Made by a program: the position numbers and the translations under genes
From: an uncultured Candidatus Thioglobus sp.
GTDB lineage: Bacteria > Pseudomonadota > Gammaproteobacteria > PS1 > Pseudothioglobaceae
Assembly: GCA_905612405.1 (NCBI GenBank)
Contig: CAJQRX010000030.1
Coordinates: forward strand, 1-36,680
DNA: 36,680 nucleotides
Direction of reading: 5' to 3'
The notes under the pieces: model-generated
Told to the model about the DNA's origin: nothing
What the model saw: only the letters and a program-made list of their open reading frames with translations
Databases searched by the model: none
Shown here: positions 9,727 to 22,465 of the stretch, in pieces
Layout of the letters: the number at the start of each line of letters is the position of its first letter
How positions within the stretch are numbered: position 1 is the first letter of the stretch

Positions 9727-12090
9727 TTAAAGCTTACCAAGTTTATTCCAAGTTTCAACTACAGTATCAGGGTTTAGGGAGATGCTAGTTATCTCTTGTT
9801 CTAACAGCCACTCTGCAAAATCAATATGGTCTGAAGGTCCTTGACCACATATACCAATATATTTTCCCTGACGATGACATGCCTCAATAGCCATGGTAAT
9901 TAATTTTTTAACTGCATCATTCCTTTCATCAAATCCTTCAGCTATTAGGCCAGAGTCTCTATCCATGCCAAGTGTTAATTGTGTCAAATCGTTTGAGCCA
10001 ATAGAGAATCCATCAAAATATTGTAAAAAATCATCGGCTATAATAGCATTTGATGGAAGTTCACACATCATGATTATTCTTAAACCATCTTTTTCTCGCT
10101 CCAGCCCATTTTCTTTTAAGAGTTCGATTACTTTTGAAGCTTCAGTGGTCGTTCGAACGAAAGGAATCATTATTTCAACATTTTTAAAACCCATTTCATT
10201 TCTAACATTTTTAATTGCAAGACATTCTAGTTCAAAGCACTCTCTAAAATCTGAAGAGATATATCGAGATGCACCCCGAAAGCCGATCATTGGATTTTCT
10301 TCATGTGGCTCATATAGCTCACCTGCAAATAAATTTGAATATTCATTAGATTTAAAATCAGACATTCTAATAATCACTGGTGATTTGGAAAAGCTTGCAG
10401 CAATTGTTGAAATGCCTTCAGTTAATTTTTGGATATAAAAATCTATAGGAGATTTATAGCAGGAGGTTCTTTTTTGAATTTCATCTTTGAGATCTTTTGG
10501 AAGGTTGTCAAAATCAAGTAAGGCTTTAGGATGAATACCAATTGTATTATTAATAATAAATTCGAGTCTAGCAAGACCTACTCCCGCATTTGGAATGCTT
10601 GAAAAATCAAATGCTCTAGAAGGATTGCCTACATTCATCATAATTTTTACAGGAATTTCTGGCAGATTACTTACTTCAGAGAATGTATGCTCAAATTTTA
10701 AAGTTCCTTTATAGACTTTTCCTGTATCACCTTCAGCACAAGATGCTGTAATCACTTTAGAGTCTTTAAGTATTTCAGTTGCATTGCCCGTCCCAACAAT
10801 TGCTGGTACACCAAGCTCTCTAGCTATAATTGCTGCATGACAGGTTCTACCACCACGGTTTGTAATAATTGCAGATGCAAGTTTCATGACAGGCTCCCAA
10901 TCAGGGTCAGTCATATCAGTTACTAGAACATCACCCTTATTAACCAGATCCATTTCTGATAAGCTTTTAATTATTCTAATTTGACCAGTTCCAATTTTTT
11001 GTCCAATTGCACGGCCTTCTATGAGAACTTCAGAGGTTTCAAGGAGCTTATAACGCTCAATTCTCTGTATGCTTTGTCGACTTTTTACAGTTTCAGGCCT
11101 TGCTTGAACAATGTAAATTTTTCCATCAGATCCATCAAGAGCCCACTCAATATCCATAGCTCTTCCATAATGTTTCTCAATTTTCATTGCATATTCAGCT
11201 AGCTCTTCAATTTGAGCGTCATTTAAACTAAATCTTAGTCGCTCTTGTGAATCAACTTCAATAGTTGTAACTGGGGAGCTTGATTTTGCATCTGAATAAA
11301 TCATTTTTATTGACTTAGAGCCAAGGCCTCTAGACAAAATTGCTGGCTTTCCTGATTTAAGTGTTGGTTTATGAACATAAAATTCATCTGGATTTACAGA
11401 TCCTTGTACGACAGTTTCTCCTAATCCATAAGCAGAGGTAATAAATACAACTTCATCAAATCCAGATTCAGTGTCTAGCGTAAACATTACTCCACTTGCT
11501 CCAATATCACTCCTAACCATCTGCTGGACTCCTGCAGAAAGAGATACCATTTCATGTTCAAAGCCCTGGTGAACTCTATATGAAATTGCTCGATCATTAT
11601 AAAGTGATGCGAATACTTTTTTAATAGAAGTCAAAATATTATCTATACCGCTAACATTAAGGTAGGTTTCCTGCTGACCAGCGAATGATGCTTCAGGTAA
11701 GTCTTCTGCAGTAGCTGATGAGCGAACCGCAAAAGTTACAGAAGAGCCATATTTTTCAGTTAATTTTTGGTAACTTTCAACAATAGATTTATGAAGATCT
11801 TCTGGAAATGGAGCTTCTTCAACCCACTGACGAATTATTGCGCCAGTTTTGGTGAGCTCTTTAATATCAGTAATATCAAGAGAAACAAGAAGCTCATTAA
11901 TCTTAATTTTCAAATTTGAATGATGTAAAAAAGATTCAAATGCTTCAGCTGTTGTTGCAAAGCCTCCAGGAACCCTAACACCCTGAGAGCTCAGCCCACT
12001 AATCATTTCACCTAGAGAGGCATTTTTGCCGCCAACTTTTTCAACATCAGACATACCAACATCATCTAGCCAGATTACATTTTCAAACAT
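9727..12090 (-). CDS. ppsA: Phosphoenolpyruvate synthase
   Basis: 787 aa. [10 protein letters not shown], phospho-His motif [21 protein letters not shown], and C-terminal [16 protein letters not shown]...GICGQGPSD. Confidence 0.96.
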   Translation of the reverse strand: MFENVIWLDDVGMSDVEKVGGKNASLGEMISGLSSQGVRVPGGFATTAEAFESFLHHSNLKIKINELLVSLDITDIKELTKTGAIIRQWVEEAPFPEDLHKSIVESYQKLTEKYGSSVTFAVRSSATAEDLPEASFAGQQETYLNVSGIDNILTSIKKVFASLYNDRAISYRVHQGFEHEMVSLSAGVQQMVRSDIGASGVMFTLDTESGFDEVVFITSAYGLGETVVQGSVNPDEFYVHKPTLKSGKPAILSRGLGSKSIKMIYSDAKSSSPVTTIEVDSQERLRFSLNDAQIEELAEYAMKIEKHYGRAMDIEWALDGSDGKIYIVQARPETVKSRQSIQRIERYKLLETSEVLIEGRAIGQKIGTGQIRIIKSLSEMDLVNKGDVLVTDMTDPDWEPVMKLASAIITNRGGRTCHAAIIARELGVPAIVGTGNATEILKDSKVITASCAEGDTGKVYKGTLKFEHTFSEVSNLPEIPVKIMMNVGNPSRAFDFSSIPNAGVGLARLEFIINNTIGIHPKALLDFDNLPKDLKDEIQKRTSCYKSPIDFYIQKLTEGISTIAASFSKSPVIIRMSDFKSNEYSNLFAGELYEPHEENPMIGFRGASRYISSDFRECFELECLAIKNVRNEMGFKNVEIMIPFVRTTTEASKVIELLKENGLEREKDGLRIIMMCELPSNAIIADDFLQYFDGFSIGSNDLTQLTLGMDRDSGLIAEGFDERNDAVKKLITMAIEACHRQGKYIGICGQGPSDHIDFAEWLLEQEITSISLNPDTVVETWNKLGKL

Positions 12091-12365
12091 GAAAATCCTT
12101 ATATATATCTATTAGCTCAAGATTTGATAAAGTAGCACTCAATTTGTCACAAAATGTATTACAAGAGTTTTTCATCAAAAGTATAATTTTAATACATTAA
12201 AAAAGAAGTAATTATAGATTACAAAGTATTTCATAATTTGATAAAGATACTATACTTCAATTGAATATTATTCCTGATATTTGCTTTTATATGGGCTTTT
12301 TGACGATAGAAAAGTATAAAAAAATGTATAATTTACAGTTCATGATATTTTCAAGGGTTTAAACA

Positions 12366-14354
12366 ATGGCGACACAAATTGAACTAGCAAATGCTATCCG
12401 TGCCTTGAGTATGGATGCGGTGCAGAAAGCAAACTCTGGACACCCCGGCGCCCCAATGGGAATGGCTGATATTGCAGAAGTTTTATGGAATAAACACTTA
12501 AAGTTTAATCCGTCAAACGCAAATTGGTCAAATAGAGATCGATTTGTTCTATCAAATGGTCATGGATCAATGCTTATTTACTCATTACTTCATTTGGCTG
12601 GTTTCGATTTAAGTATCAATGATCTAAAAGATTTTCGTCAACTTCATTCCAAAACACCTGGGCATCCAGAATATGGTTATGCTGATGGAGTTGAGACAAC
12701 GACAGGCCCACTAGGTCAAGGTATTTGTAATGCAGTTGGCATGGCTATTGCGGAAAGAACTCTTGCTGCTCAATTTAATAAGCCAGGCCATTCTATTGTA
12801 GATCATCATACGTATGCTTTTATGGGCGATGGTTGTCTTATGGAGGGGCTGTCTCATGAGTCTTGCGCGATGGCTGGAACTCTTGGACTAGGGAAATTAA
12901 TAGCATTCTGGGATGATAATGATATTTCAATCGATGGACATATTGGAGATTGGATGGAAAAAGGTGTCCCTGGCCGCTTTAAATCTTACAACTGGCATGT
13001 TTTATCTGATGTTGATGGTCATGATCCTGAAGCTATTAATGCTGCTATAGTTGAAGCTAAAGCAATGAATGATAGGCCCACTTTAATATGCACTCGTACT
13101 GTAATTGGTTATGGCTCTCCTAACCTAGCAGGTTCTCATAACTGTCATGGTGCACCTTTAGGTGATGAGGAAATTGCAAAAACACGAGAAAAACTTGGTT
13201 GGAATTATGGGCCATTTGAAATTCCTGAAGAGATTTATAAGGGGTGGGATCATAAGGCTGAAGGCGCTGAAGTAGAAGACGAATGGAATGAAAAATTTAA
13301 AGCTTATAGTGGTAGCTTTCCAAGCGAAGCTGCTGAATTTCTGCGTCGAATTTCTGGAAGCTTACCAGATAATTTTGGCTCAAAAATGGATGACTTTATT
13401 GCTAAGACGCAGCAAGACATGCCTAATATAGCTTCACGAAAAGCTTCACAAAATACAATCGAAGCTATGGGCCCAATAGTTCCTGAATTATTTGGTGGAT
13501 CTGCCGATTTAACTGGCTCAAATTTGACCAATTGGTCTGGAAGTGTTGTAGTTAATGCTGAAAATGCAAATGGAAACTATATTTCTTGGGGAGTGCGTGA
13601 ATTTGGTATGGCGGCAATGATGAATGGTATGGTTCTGCATGGTGGCTTTAAAGTTTATGGCGCAACATTTCTTATGTTCATGGAATATATGAGAAATGCT
13701 CTTCGAATGTCTGCAATGATGAAGATTGGAACAATTTTTGTTTATACACATGATTCAATTGGTCTTGGTGAAGATGGTCCAACTCATCAGGCTGTCGAGC
13801 AGATAGCAACTATGAGAGTCATACCTAACTTTCAAACTTGGCGAGCTTGTGATGCCATTGAGTCTGCAGTTTCTTGGAAAATAGCTATGTTAAGAGGTGA
13901 CGCGCCAACCGCATTAATTTTCTCTAGACAAAACTTGACTCCAATGGAGCGAACCATTGAGCAAGTGAATAACATTGAGAAAGGTGGATACACTCTTAAA
14001 GATTGTAGCGGTGATGCTGACATAATTTTAATTGCTACTGGCTCAGAAGTTTCATTGGCAGTTGATGCTGCAAAAATGATGAGTGATAGGAAGGTTCGTG
14101 TTGTATCAATGCCCTCCACAAATGTTTTTGATGAGCAAAATCAAGCATATAAGGATGCCGTATTAACACCTGGAGTTAAGCGCGTTGCTATAGAAGCTGG
14201 CGTTGCAGAGTCTTGGTATAAATATGTAGGCCTTGAAGGAGGGATAGTTTCAATGACCACATATGGTGAATCAGCGCCAGCAGGAGAGCTATTTAAACAT
14301 TTTGGGTTTACAGTAGATAATGTAATTTCTACTGTTAACAGAGTTTTAAGTTAA
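12366..14354 (+). CDS. tkt: Transketolase
   Basis: 662 aa. ThDP motif [41 protein letters not shown], and [15 protein letters not shown]. Confidence 0.97.
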   Translation: MATQIELANAIRALSMDAVQKANSGHPGAPMGMADIAEVLWNKHLKFNPSNANWSNRDRFVLSNGHGSMLIYSLLHLAGFDLSINDLKDFRQLHSKTPGHPEYGYADGVETTTGPLGQGICNAVGMAIAERTLAAQFNKPGHSIVDHHTYAFMGDGCLMEGLSHESCAMAGTLGLGKLIAFWDDNDISIDGHIGDWMEKGVPGRFKSYNWHVLSDVDGHDPEAINAAIVEAKAMNDRPTLICTRTVIGYGSPNLAGSHNCHGAPLGDEEIAKTREKLGWNYGPFEIPEEIYKGWDHKAEGAEVEDEWNEKFKAYSGSFPSEAAEFLRRISGSLPDNFGSKMDDFIAKTQQDMPNIASRKASQNTIEAMGPIVPELFGGSADLTGSNLTNWSGSVVVNAENANGNYISWGVREFGMAAMMNGMVLHGGFKVYGATFLMFMEYMRNALRMSAMMKIGTIFVYTHDSIGLGEDGPTHQAVEQIATMRVIPNFQTWRACDAIESAVSWKIAMLRGDAPTALIFSRQNLTPMERTIEQVNNIEKGGYTLKDCSGDADIILIATGSEVSLAVDAAKMMSDRKVRVVSMPSTNVFDEQNQAYKDAVLTPGVKRVAIEAGVAESWYKYVGLEGGIVSMTTYGESAPAGELFKHFGFTVDNVISTVNRVLS

Positions 14355-14373
14355 TTTTTAATAGGAGTTTAAG

Positions 14374-15372
14374 ATGACAATAAAAGTTGGAATTAATGGT
14401 TTTGGTCGAATTGGTAGAATGGTTTTTCGTGCAATTGATAAAGATTTTGATAATTTAGAAGTAGTTGGAATTAATGACCTGCTTGATAATGATTATCTAT
14501 CTTATATGCTCAAATATGATTCAGTGCATGGAAGGTTTGGTAAAGATGTCACAGTTGAAGGAAATAATTTTGTCATTGATGGGAAAAAGATTCGCTTAAC
14601 TGCTGAGCGTAATCCTGCAGATTTAAAGTGGGGAGAAGTTGGAGCAGATTTAGTTATCGACTGTACTGGTTTTTTCTTAACAGAAGAGCTTTGTCAGGCC
14701 CATATAGATGCAGGTGCTAAAAAAGTAATACAGTCAGCGCCTTCAAAAGACCACACACCAATGTTTGTCTATGGCGTCAACCATGACGCATACAATGGTC
14801 AAGCGATAGTATCAGCTGCTTCATGCACAACAAATTGTTTAGCTCCAATTGCCAAAGTACTTAATGATGAATGGGGTATTAAGCGTGGTTTGATGACTAC
14901 AGTTCATGCAGCTACAGCAACTCAAAAAGCCGTTGATAGCCCTTCTTTGAAAGACTGGCGTGGTGGCCGAGGCATATTAGAAAATATTATTCCATCATCC
15001 ACAGGCGCTGCAAAAGCGGTGGGTAAAGTTCTACCTGAACTTAATGGTAAATTAACTGGGATGGCTTTTAGAGTGCCAACTTCAGATGTTTCAGTTGTTG
15101 ACTTAACTGTTGAGCTTAATGATGAGTCTGATTATGAGGCTATTTGTGCTGCAATGAAGTCAGCTTCTGAGGGCCCAATGAAAGGCGTTTTAGGCTATAC
15201 AGATGAAAAAGTTGTTTCGACAGACTTTGTTGGAAGTACTTTTGCTTCAATATTTGATGCTGAGGCAGGCATGTCAATGGACTCAACATTTGTTAAAATA
15301 GTCTCTTGGTATGATAATGAATATAGTTATACGTGCAACCTGTTGCGTTTAGCTGGACACATTTCAAAGTAG
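14374..15372 (+). CDS. gap: Glyceraldehyde-3-phosphate dehydrogenase, type I
   Basis: 332 aa. [15 protein letters not shown], active site [28 protein letters not shown]. Confidence 0.97.
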   Translation: MTIKVGINGFGRIGRMVFRAIDKDFDNLEVVGINDLLDNDYLSYMLKYDSVHGRFGKDVTVEGNNFVIDGKKIRLTAERNPADLKWGEVGADLVIDCTGFFLTEELCQAHIDAGAKKVIQSAPSKDHTPMFVYGVNHDAYNGQAIVSAASCTTNCLAPIAKVLNDEWGIKRGLMTTVHAATATQKAVDSPSLKDWRGGRGILENIIPSSTGAAKAVGKVLPELNGKLTGMAFRVPTSDVSVVDLTVELNDESDYEAICAAMKSASEGPMKGVLGYTDEKVVSTDFVGSTFASIFDAEAGMSMDSTFVKIVSWYDNEYSYTCNLLRLAGHISK

Positions 15373-15397
15373 TTTTAATTTGACTTGGAGGTATTTG

Positions 15398-16570
15398 ATG
15401 AATTTACTTAAGATGACTGATCTTGATTTAAGTGGAAAGAGAGTTTTAATTAGACAAGATTTAAATGTCCCAATAAAAAATGGTGAGATTACTAGTGATA
15501 CCCGTATTGTAGCTTCATTGCCAACTATTACTCACGCACTTAAAGCTGGCGCCAAGGTAATGATAATGTCACACCTTGGAAGGCCAAATGCTGGTGAGTT
15601 CGATGAAAATTATTCGCTTAAACCAGTAGCTAAGCATCTCTCTGATTTACTAGGACAGCCAGTAACTCTTCTATCAAACTGGCTTGATGGTGTTGAGATG
15701 AATTTTGGTGAAGTTGTGCTTTGTGAAAATGTCAGATTTAATGAGGGTGAAAAAGAAAATGATGAGGCCTTATCAAGAAAAATGGCATCTTTATGTGATG
15801 TTTGTGTTCAAGATGCTTTTGGGACTGCGCATAGAGCTCATGCTTCAACCTATGGCGTTGCTGAGTTTGCGCCTATTGCTTGCGCTGGACCCCTACTCAT
15901 TGGTGAACTTGAATCTCTTGGGAAGGCGCTGGAAAATCCAAAAAGACCAATGGTTGCGATTGTTGGAGGATCAAAAGTATCAACTAAATTAACGGTTCTT
16001 GATTCACTTTCTAAAATTGTTGATCAGTTAGTGGTTGGTGGAGGTATTGCCAACACATTTATTGCGGCTCAGGGCTATAGTGTTGGACAGTCCTTGTGTG
16101 AGCATGATCTTATCCCTACAGCTCAAGCATTAATGGAGCATTGCCAAATCCCTATCCCTGGCGACGTAGTTTGTGGAAAAGAATTCTCTGAGTTTGCAAC
16201 CGCAGAAAGTAAAAATTCAAGTAGCATTGCTTCTGACGATATGATTTTTGATATTGGACCTAACTCTGTTGATGAGTTATGTGAAATTATGAAAAATGCT
16301 GGAACAATAGTTTGGAATGGGCCTGTGGGGGTATTTGAATTTGAGCAATTTGCAAATGGTACCGAGAAAATAGCGCATGCAATTGCAGATTCAGACGCTT
16401 TTTCAATTGCGGGCGGCGGTGACACCTTGGCAGCTATTAGTAAATTTAATATTGAAGATAAAATATCCTATATTTCAACTGGTGGAGGCGCATTTTTAGA
16501 GTTTCTAGAAGGGAATACACTTCCAGTTGTGGAAGTTTTAGAGAAAAGAATGCAGGAGCAAAATAATTAA
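15398..16570 (+). CDS. pgk: Phosphoglycerate kinase
   Basis: [52 protein letters not shown]. The ATG at 15398 has a good SD (GGAGG at 15387-15391) and is preferred to the upstream TTG at 15380. Confidence 0.96.
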   Translation: MNLLKMTDLDLSGKRVLIRQDLNVPIKNGEITSDTRIVASLPTITHALKAGAKVMIMSHLGRPNAGEFDENYSLKPVAKHLSDLLGQPVTLLSNWLDGVEMNFGEVVLCENVRFNEGEKENDEALSRKMASLCDVCVQDAFGTAHRAHASTYGVAEFAPIACAGPLLIGELESLGKALENPKRPMVAIVGGSKVSTKLTVLDSLSKIVDQLVVGGGIANTFIAAQGYSVGQSLCEHDLIPTAQALMEHCQIPIPGDVVCGKEFSEFATAESKNSSSIASDDMIFDIGPNSVDELCEIMKNAGTIVWNGPVGVFEFEQFANGTEKIAHAIADSDAFSIAGGGDTLAAISKFNIEDKISYISTGGGAFLEFLEGNTLPVVEVLEKRMQEQNN

Positions 16571-18011
16571 TAGAAGAACAAAAATTTTAGCTACTCTTGG
16601 GCCTTCAACTGATGACCCTAAAGTTTTAAAAGGAATTTTAGATGCTGGCGTAAACGTTATTCGAATTAATTTTTCGCATAATAATGAAAAAGAACATTTA
16701 GAGCGAATTGCTCAAGTCAGAAAGTATGAAAAAGAAAATGATGTTTTTATTGGAATCTTGATGGACCTCCAAGGCCCAAAGATTAGAATTTCTTCTTTTA
16801 TAGATAATAAGATAGAGCTTAAAAATGGAGACCAATTTACTCTTGATGCTGAATTGGCAACATCTGAAGGTAGCCAGAGTGCTGTTGGAGTAGCTTATAA
16901 ACAGCTTCCAAATGACTTAATTGCTGGAAACACCTTGCTCTTAGATGACGGAAAAATTATTCTCAAAGTTTTACATATAAAGGGCCCAAAAATTTTAACT
17001 GAAGTCTTACAGGGCGGAATTTTATATAATAATAAAGGAATAAATTTACGTGGCGGCGGTTTAAGTGCCAGTGCCTTGACTGAAAAAGATAAGCAAGATA
17101 TTCTTATTGTAGCTAAGGCAGATGCTGATTATGTAGCTATTTCTTTTCCTATCCATGCAGACGATATTCGTGAAACCAAGAGGCTCCTTAAGGGGGCTGG
17201 ATCGAATGCTAGTGTTATTGCAAAAATTGAGCGAGCTGAAGCATTGCAAGAGGATGTGATTAATGAGATTATTCAAGAATCTGCAGGAATTATGGTTGCA
17301 CGGGGAGATTTAGGTGTTGAAATTGGAGATCCTCAGTTACCTGCCCAACAAAAACGCCTAATCTTATTGGCTAGGGCGAATGATAGATTTGTTATTACAG
17401 CAACTCAAATGCTGGAATCAATGATCACTAGTCCTATACCAACTAGAGCAGAGGTTTTTGATGTTGCAAACGCAGTTTTAGATGGTACTGATGCAGTGAT
17501 GCTTTCTGCAGAAACTGCAGTAGGTGCTCATCCTATAGAAGCAGTAAAAACAATGAATGATGTCTGTTTGGAAACTGAGAAAAGCCCAACAGCAAAAGTA
17601 TCTCATCATAGGCTTCATGAGCATTTTGAAGGTATTGATGAAACAATCGCTATGAGTTCTATGTATGCTGCTAATCATTTGGGTGCAAAAGTAGTAGCAA
17701 CCTTAACTCAAACCGGAAAAACAGCACTCTGGATGTCAAGAATTAGTTCAAATATCGCAATTTTTGCAATGTCTGATAATTACAAAACTTTAAAAAAAGT
17801 TACTATTTATAGAGGAGTTTATCCTTGCTATATAAATAAAACAAGTGCGGATGACTGGAATCATGTCAATACCCATGTTATCGAAAATTTAGAAAATAAA
17901 TCTCAAGTTGAAAAAGGTGATATTGTTATTGTTACAAAGGGGATGCATAAAGATAAATCGGGCGGCACAAATCTGATGAAAATTTTGCGTGTCGGTGATG
18001 GAAATTATTAA
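16566..18011 (+). CDS. pyk: Pyruvate kinase, with an inferred non-canonical ATT start at 16566
   Basis: The conserved pyruvate kinase N-terminus [37 protein letters not shown] is encoded upstream of the listed ORF start (16758), in frame. Downstream [45 protein letters not shown]. See findings for the start codon. Confidence 0.88.
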   Translation: MNRRTKILATLGPSTDDPKVLKGILDAGVNVIRINFSHNNEKEHLERIAQVRKYEKENDVFIGILMDLQGPKIRISSFIDNKIELKNGDQFTLDAELATSEGSQSAVGVAYKQLPNDLIAGNTLLLDDGKIILKVLHIKGPKILTEVLQGGILYNNKGINLRGGGLSASALTEKDKQDILIVAKADADYVAISFPIHADDIRETKRLLKGAGSNASVIAKIERAEALQEDVINEIIQESAGIMVARGDLGVEIGDPQLPAQQKRLILLARANDRFVITATQMLESMITSPIPTRAEVFDVANAVLDGTDAVMLSAETAVGAHPIEAVKTMNDVCLETEKSPTAKVSHHRLHEHFEGIDETIAMSSMYAANHLGAKVVATLTQTGKTALWMSRISSNIAIFAMSDNYKTLKKVTIYRGVYPCYINKTSADDWNHVNTHVIENLENKSQVEKGDIVIVTKGMHKDKSGGTNLMKILRVGDGNY

Positions 18012-18035
18012 AAGTAAAATAAAAAGGTGAAAATT

Positions 18036-19097
18036 ATGATAAATAATCAAGAAGAATTAAGACAAACTGCAAATCAATTGGCTACTGGAGGCAAAGGTCT
18101 TCTTGCAGTAGATGAGTCTACTCCAACAATAGGCAAACGTCTTGCTGGCATTAATATTGAGAATACAGAAGAAAATCGTCAAGCCTATCGTGGAATGCTC
18201 TTTACTACTGAAGGTATTGGTGAATATATTAGTGGAATAATCCTTTTTGAAGAAACACTTTATCAAAACCACCTTGATGGTGAAACTATGGTTTCAAAAA
18301 TTAATAAGCTGGGAATAATTCCAGGTATTAAGGTAGATAAAGGATTAAGTCCATTAGCTGGTGGGCATGAAGTAGAGACATGGTGTAAGGGTTTAGAGGG
18401 TCTTGCTGAGAGAACTGCTGAGTATTATAAACAAGGAGCACGTTTTGCAAAATGGCGCGCTGTGTTACAAATTACTGCTGATGGGTGCCCTACAAATCTT
18501 GCAATTAAAGAGAATGCTTGGGGTCTTGCAAGATACGCAAAAATTTGTCAAGAGTCGGGACTTGTCCCTATTATTGAGCCTGAAATTTTAATGGATGGAG
18601 ATCATACTATTGAGAAGACAGCAGAAGTGCAAGAGAAAGTCTTAGTTGAAGTCTACAAAGCTTGCTCAGAAAATAACGTTTTCTTAGAGGGAACACTATT
18701 AAAGCCTTCAATGACTGTTTCTGGCGCCGATAATTCAAATAAAGCTAGTTCAGAGGAGGTTGCTAAGATGACCGTTCGCACAATGAATCGTTGCGTGCCA
18801 GCAGCAGTTCCAGGAATTATGTTTCTGTCAGGTGGGTTAACAGAAGAAGATGCCTCTGTTTATCTTAATACTATGAATAGTATCGAACATAAGAGCGCAA
18901 CAAGTTTGACATTTTCTTATGGAAGAGCTTTGCAGCAATCATGTTTACAAGCCTGGAAAGGTAGTGATATTGAAGCAGGCCAAAAGGCATTAATGGCAAG
19001 ATGCCAAGCTAATTCAGAGTCTTCTACTGGGGATTATGTTGCTGGCTCTCAGCCTTCGTCTCAAGAGACTTTATTTGAAGCTGGTTATAAGTATTAA
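18036..19097 (+). CDS. Fructose-bisphosphate aldolase, class I
   Basis: GKGLLAVDESTPTIGKRL, KVDKGLSPLAG, EPEILMDGDHTIE, LLKPSMTVSG, PGIMFLSGG: class I (Schiff-base) aldolase. ATG at 18036, with an in-frame GTG at 18027. Confidence 0.94.
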   Translation: MINNQEELRQTANQLATGGKGLLAVDESTPTIGKRLAGINIENTEENRQAYRGMLFTTEGIGEYISGIILFEETLYQNHLDGETMVSKINKLGIIPGIKVDKGLSPLAGGHEVETWCKGLEGLAERTAEYYKQGARFAKWRAVLQITADGCPTNLAIKENAWGLARYAKICQESGLVPIIEPEILMDGDHTIEKTAEVQEKVLVEVYKACSENNVFLEGTLLKPSMTVSGADNSNKASSEEVAKMTVRTMNRCVPAAVPGIMFLSGGLTEEDASVYLNTMNSIEHKSATSLTFSYGRALQQSCLQAWKGSDIEAGQKALMARCQANSESSTGDYVAGSQPSSQETLFEAGYKY

Positions 19098-19156
19098 TCT
19101 TTGCTTTAATCGGGTTTAGACTTAAGAATTTAGTCTAAAGCTTAGAGAGTATAATT

Positions 19157-19185
19157 AAAGGCCCGAATTATTTCGGGCCTTTTGT
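19157..19185 (+). terminator. Rho-independent terminator after the tkt-fba operon
   Basis: AAAGGCCCGAA-TTAT-TTCGGGCCTTT: 11-bp GC-rich stem flanked by A and T runs. Confidence 0.85.
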
Positions 19186-19201
19186 ATTGAAAAACAAAAA
19201 A

Positions 19202-21073
19202 ATGAATAAAAGTAAATATTATCCTGTAATTGTTGTTGGTGGAGGCCATGCTGGCACAGAGGCAGCTCTTGCATCAGCTAGAATGGGCGTTGATACATTA
19301 CTAATAACTCATAATGTTGAGACATTAGGCCAGATGAGTTGTAATCCTGCGATTGGCGGCATTGGTAAGGGTCATCTCGTAAAAGAGATCGATGCAATGG
19401 GCGGCATAATGGCAAAAGCTATTGATGTGTCAGGTATTCAGTTTAGAACACTCAACGCATCCAAAGGTCCAGCTGTTAGGGCAACTCGAGCTCAAGCAGA
19501 TAGAATATTATATAAAGCAGCAATAAGAAGCAAAATTGAAAATCAAGAGAATCTAAGTTTATTTCAGCAGCCAGTTGATGATTTAATTATTGAAAATAAC
19601 AGAGTTAAAGGCGTTATAACGCAAATGGGTTTGGAATTCTTTGCAGATAAGGTCATCTTAACTTCAGGCACTTTTTTGGGCGGAATTATACATATTGGTA
19701 AACAAAATTATCAAGGAGGAAGGGCTGGTGATGCCCCAGCTAATGTTTTATCTGAACGATTACGCTCCTATGATTTAGGTGTAGGAAGACTAAAAACAGG
19801 AACACCACCTCGCCTTGATGGGAGAACAATTAACTATAACATCTTACAAAAACAAGAGGGTGATACTCCATTACCAACCTTTTCATTTATGGGGAGGTTA
19901 GCTGATCACCCACAACAAATTCCATGTTTTATTACTCATACGAACGCAAAAACTCATGAATATATTACTAATGGCCTAAAAGATTCACCACTCTATAGTG
20001 GAAAAATTGAAGGTGTTGGTCCTCGATATTGCCCTTCAATTGAGGATAAGGTTGTTAGATTTGCAGAAAGAGATTCACATCAAATATTCGTTGAACCAGA
20101 AGGTCTTACAACTCATGAAGTATATCCAAATGGTATCTCAACCTCGCTAGCATATGAAGTGCAAGAAGATTTTGTCAACTCTATAAAAGGCTTTGAAAAT
20201 GCAAAGATCATTCGTCCAGGATACGCTATTGAATACGATTTTTTTGATCCTAGAGGGTTGAAACAAACATTGGAAGTTAAGAAAATATCAGGTCTTTTCT
20301 TTGCAGGACAAATTAATGGAACTACTGGTTATGAAGAAGCAGCTGCGCAAGGTTTATTAGCTGGAATTAACGCTGCATTACAGGTTCAAGAGAAGGATCC
20401 TTGGACGCCTAAAAGGGATGAGTCTTATATAGGCGTTATGGTTGATGATTTGACGACCAAAGGAGCATCAGAGCCTTATCGAATGTTTACCTCTCGAGCT
20501 GAATATCGACTTTTACTTCGAGAAGATAATGCTGATGAAAGATTAACCCCACAAGCTAGAGAAATGGGACTTATTGATGATCTACGCTGGCTTTCTTTTA
20601 ATGGAAAATATGAGCAAGTGGCGAATGAAAAAAAACGTTTAAAGTCTTTTTGGGTTCAATCAGGAGATGTCCAAGCCGAAGAAGTTTTGGGGATAAAGCT
20701 CAGTCATGAATATAGTTTAGAAGCCTTACTAAAAAGACCAAATATCGACTATAAATTGCTTAGTAAAATTGAAAATGCAAAACCTTTTCTGGAAGATAGG
20801 ATGATTATTGAGCAAGTAGAAAATCAAATTAAATATGAGGGATATATAAAACGACAATTAGATGAAATTGAAAAATATCGTAAAAATGAGAATACCAGAC
20901 TTTCATCCGATATCAATTACAGTGAGATTAAAGCCCTATCAAATGAGGTTAGGCAAAAGCTTAATGAATACAAGCCCGAAACAATTGGTCAAGCTAGTAG
21001 AATTCAGGGCGTAACCCCAGCATCAATTTCTATATTATTGGTTTTTTTGAAAACTTACAAAGCCCTATCATGA
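19202..21073 (+). CDS. mnmG: tRNA uridine-5-carboxymethylaminomethyl(34) synthesis enzyme MnmG
   Basis: [69 protein letters not shown] at 19202 is preferred to the TTG at 19187. Confidence 0.97.
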   Translation: MNKSKYYPVIVVGGGHAGTEAALASARMGVDTLLITHNVETLGQMSCNPAIGGIGKGHLVKEIDAMGGIMAKAIDVSGIQFRTLNASKGPAVRATRAQADRILYKAAIRSKIENQENLSLFQQPVDDLIIENNRVKGVITQMGLEFFADKVILTSGTFLGGIIHIGKQNYQGGRAGDAPANVLSERLRSYDLGVGRLKTGTPPRLDGRTINYNILQKQEGDTPLPTFSFMGRLADHPQQIPCFITHTNAKTHEYITNGLKDSPLYSGKIEGVGPRYCPSIEDKVVRFAERDSHQIFVEPEGLTTHEVYPNGISTSLAYEVQEDFVNSIKGFENAKIIRPGYAIEYDFFDPRGLKQTLEVKKISGLFFAGQINGTTGYEEAAAQGLLAGINAALQVQEKDPWTPKRDESYIGVMVDDLTTKGASEPYRMFTSRAEYRLLLREDNADERLTPQAREMGLIDDLRWLSFNGKYEQVANEKKRLKSFWVQSGDVQAEEVLGIKLSHEYSLEALLKRPNIDYKLLSKIENAKPFLEDRMIIEQVENQIKYEGYIKRQLDEIEKYRKNENTRLSSDINYSEIKALSNEVRQKLNEYKPETIGQASRIQGVTPASISILLVFLKTYKALS

Positions 21074-21681
21074 ATGAAAATGAGAGGCTGCTCTGCGAAG
21101 GCGCAGAGTTAATGAATATTGTCCTCTCGGAGTTTCAAGTTCAGCAACTCCTTAAGTTCCATGGATTAATTATTAAATGGAATAAGGTATACAATTTAAG
21201 TGCCATACGCGACCCCTTAGAGTCAATTAAAAAACACTTTTTGGATAGCCTTTCAATATTAAGTTTTATAAAGCCTGGATTATTACTAGATGTTGGCTCT
21301 GGAGCCGGCTTGCCTGGAATCATCATTGCAATTATGATGCCTAAAACTAGCGTTTTTGTCATTGATAGTGTTGGTAAAAAATGCCGATTTATGCAAACTG
21401 TAAAAACAGAACTGTCTTTGACTAATTTAACTGTAGTTAATAGTAGGGTGGAGTTATTTAATTACCATCAGTCTTTTCCTCAAGTAACTTCTCGAGCATT
21501 TGCAGATGTAGCTACTACGATTGAAAAAGTGAAACATTTAATAGCAGATGATGGGCGTTACTTAATGATGAAGGGCGACAATATTAATGAAGAGAAGATG
21601 CAAAAAATGAAGTCAAAAGTACATATTTTAAAAGTTCCATTTGTTTCAGATAATCGCTCACTTTTGGAAATTCAGCTATAA
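21070..21681 (+). CDS. rsmG: 16S rRNA (guanine(527)-N(7))-methyltransferase RsmG
   Basis: [44 protein letters not shown] overlap with mnmG. Confidence 0.94.
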   Translation: MNENERLLCEGAELMNIVLSEFQVQQLLKFHGLIIKWNKVYNLSAIRDPLESIKKHFLDSLSILSFIKPGLLLDVGSGAGLPGIIIAIMMPKTSVFVIDSVGKKCRFMQTVKTELSLTNLTVVNSRVELFNYHQSFPQVTSRAFADVATTIEKVKHLIADDGRYLMMKGDNINEEKMQKMKSKVHILKVPFVSDNRSLLEIQL

Positions 21682-21690
21682 TTTTTGACT

Positions 21691-22461
21691 ATGGAAATAA
21701 TAGACTCTCATTGCCACATAGACCGAGTTGACTTAGATGCTTTCGGAGGAAGTATTGAGTCAATGCTCAAGCACGCCAGTGAGCTCTCTGTAACGAAGTT
21801 CCTGTGTGTCTGTATCGATTTGGAACATTTTGATCAAGTCCATGATCTTGCATTAGCCTATTCTAATATTTATTCATCAGTTGGCGTTCATCCAACAGAA
21901 ACTAATTGTAAAGACCCAACTACACAAGAATTACTAGAATATGCAAAAAGTGACAGAATAATTGCAATTGGTGAGACTGGTTTGGATTATTTTCATGTTA
22001 AGGAAGATCAGGCTGACTGGCAAAGAGATCGCTTCCGTAGGCATATTAAGGCATCCAATATTTGTGGAAAGCCTCTGATTATTCATACTAGAGAAGCTAA
22101 ATCTGACACTATCAAAATTCTCTCTGAAGAGAAGGCTGAGTCAGCCGTTATGCACTGCTTTTCTGAGGACTGGGAAACTGCCAAAGCAGCATTGGATCTT
22201 GGTTATTACATTTCTTTTTCGGGTATTTTGACGTTTAAAAGTGCTCAATCTTTGCGTGATGTTGCAAGAAAAATACCTGCCGATCGCCTTTTAGTTGAAA
22301 CAGATTCACCATATTTAACCCCTGTTCCTAATAGAGGAAGGCCTAATAGTCCAGCTTATACATACTATGTAGCAGAAAAGCTTGCAGAAATTCGTAATAC
22401 GAGTATTTCTGAGATTGCTAAAACCACCACTGAGAACTTTAATCGGCTATTTTTTTCGTGA
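21691..22461 (+). CDS. TatD family metal-dependent hydrolase (YcfH-like)
   Basis: IDSHCHID, SVGVHPTE, AIGETGLDYF, LIIHTREA, HCFSEDWE, VETDSPYLTPVPNRGRPNSP. Confidence 0.93.
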   Translation: MEIIDSHCHIDRVDLDAFGGSIESMLKHASELSVTKFLCVCIDLEHFDQVHDLALAYSNIYSSVGVHPTETNCKDPTTQELLEYAKSDRIIAIGETGLDYFHVKEDQADWQRDRFRRHIKASNICGKPLIIHTREAKSDTIKILSEEKAESAVMHCFSEDWETAKAALDLGYYISFSGILTFKSAQSLRDVARKIPADRLLVETDSPYLTPVPNRGRPNSPAYTYYVAEKLAEIRNTSISEIAKTTTENFNRLFFS

Positions 22462-22465
22462 TCTT

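Noticed and set aside
9893-10438. 181-aa plus-strand ORF opposite ppsA
   Set aside because: ppsA is unambiguous on the minus strand. The plus-strand translation is Ser/Ile/Phe-rich without recognisable motifs, consistent with antisense of a conserved gene.
15705-15992. Same-strand out-of-frame ORF inside pgk, and similar ones at 18403-18591, 22557-22766, 34777-35004 and 35401-35652
   Set aside because: They are fully contained in strongly conserved genes in another frame, with no domain support.
22382-22465. N-terminal extension of the rluC ORF (MQKFVIRVFLRLLKPPLRTLIGYFFRDL)
   Set aside because: It overlaps the conserved end of tatD out of frame. The ATG at 22466 gives a normal RluC-like N-terminus.
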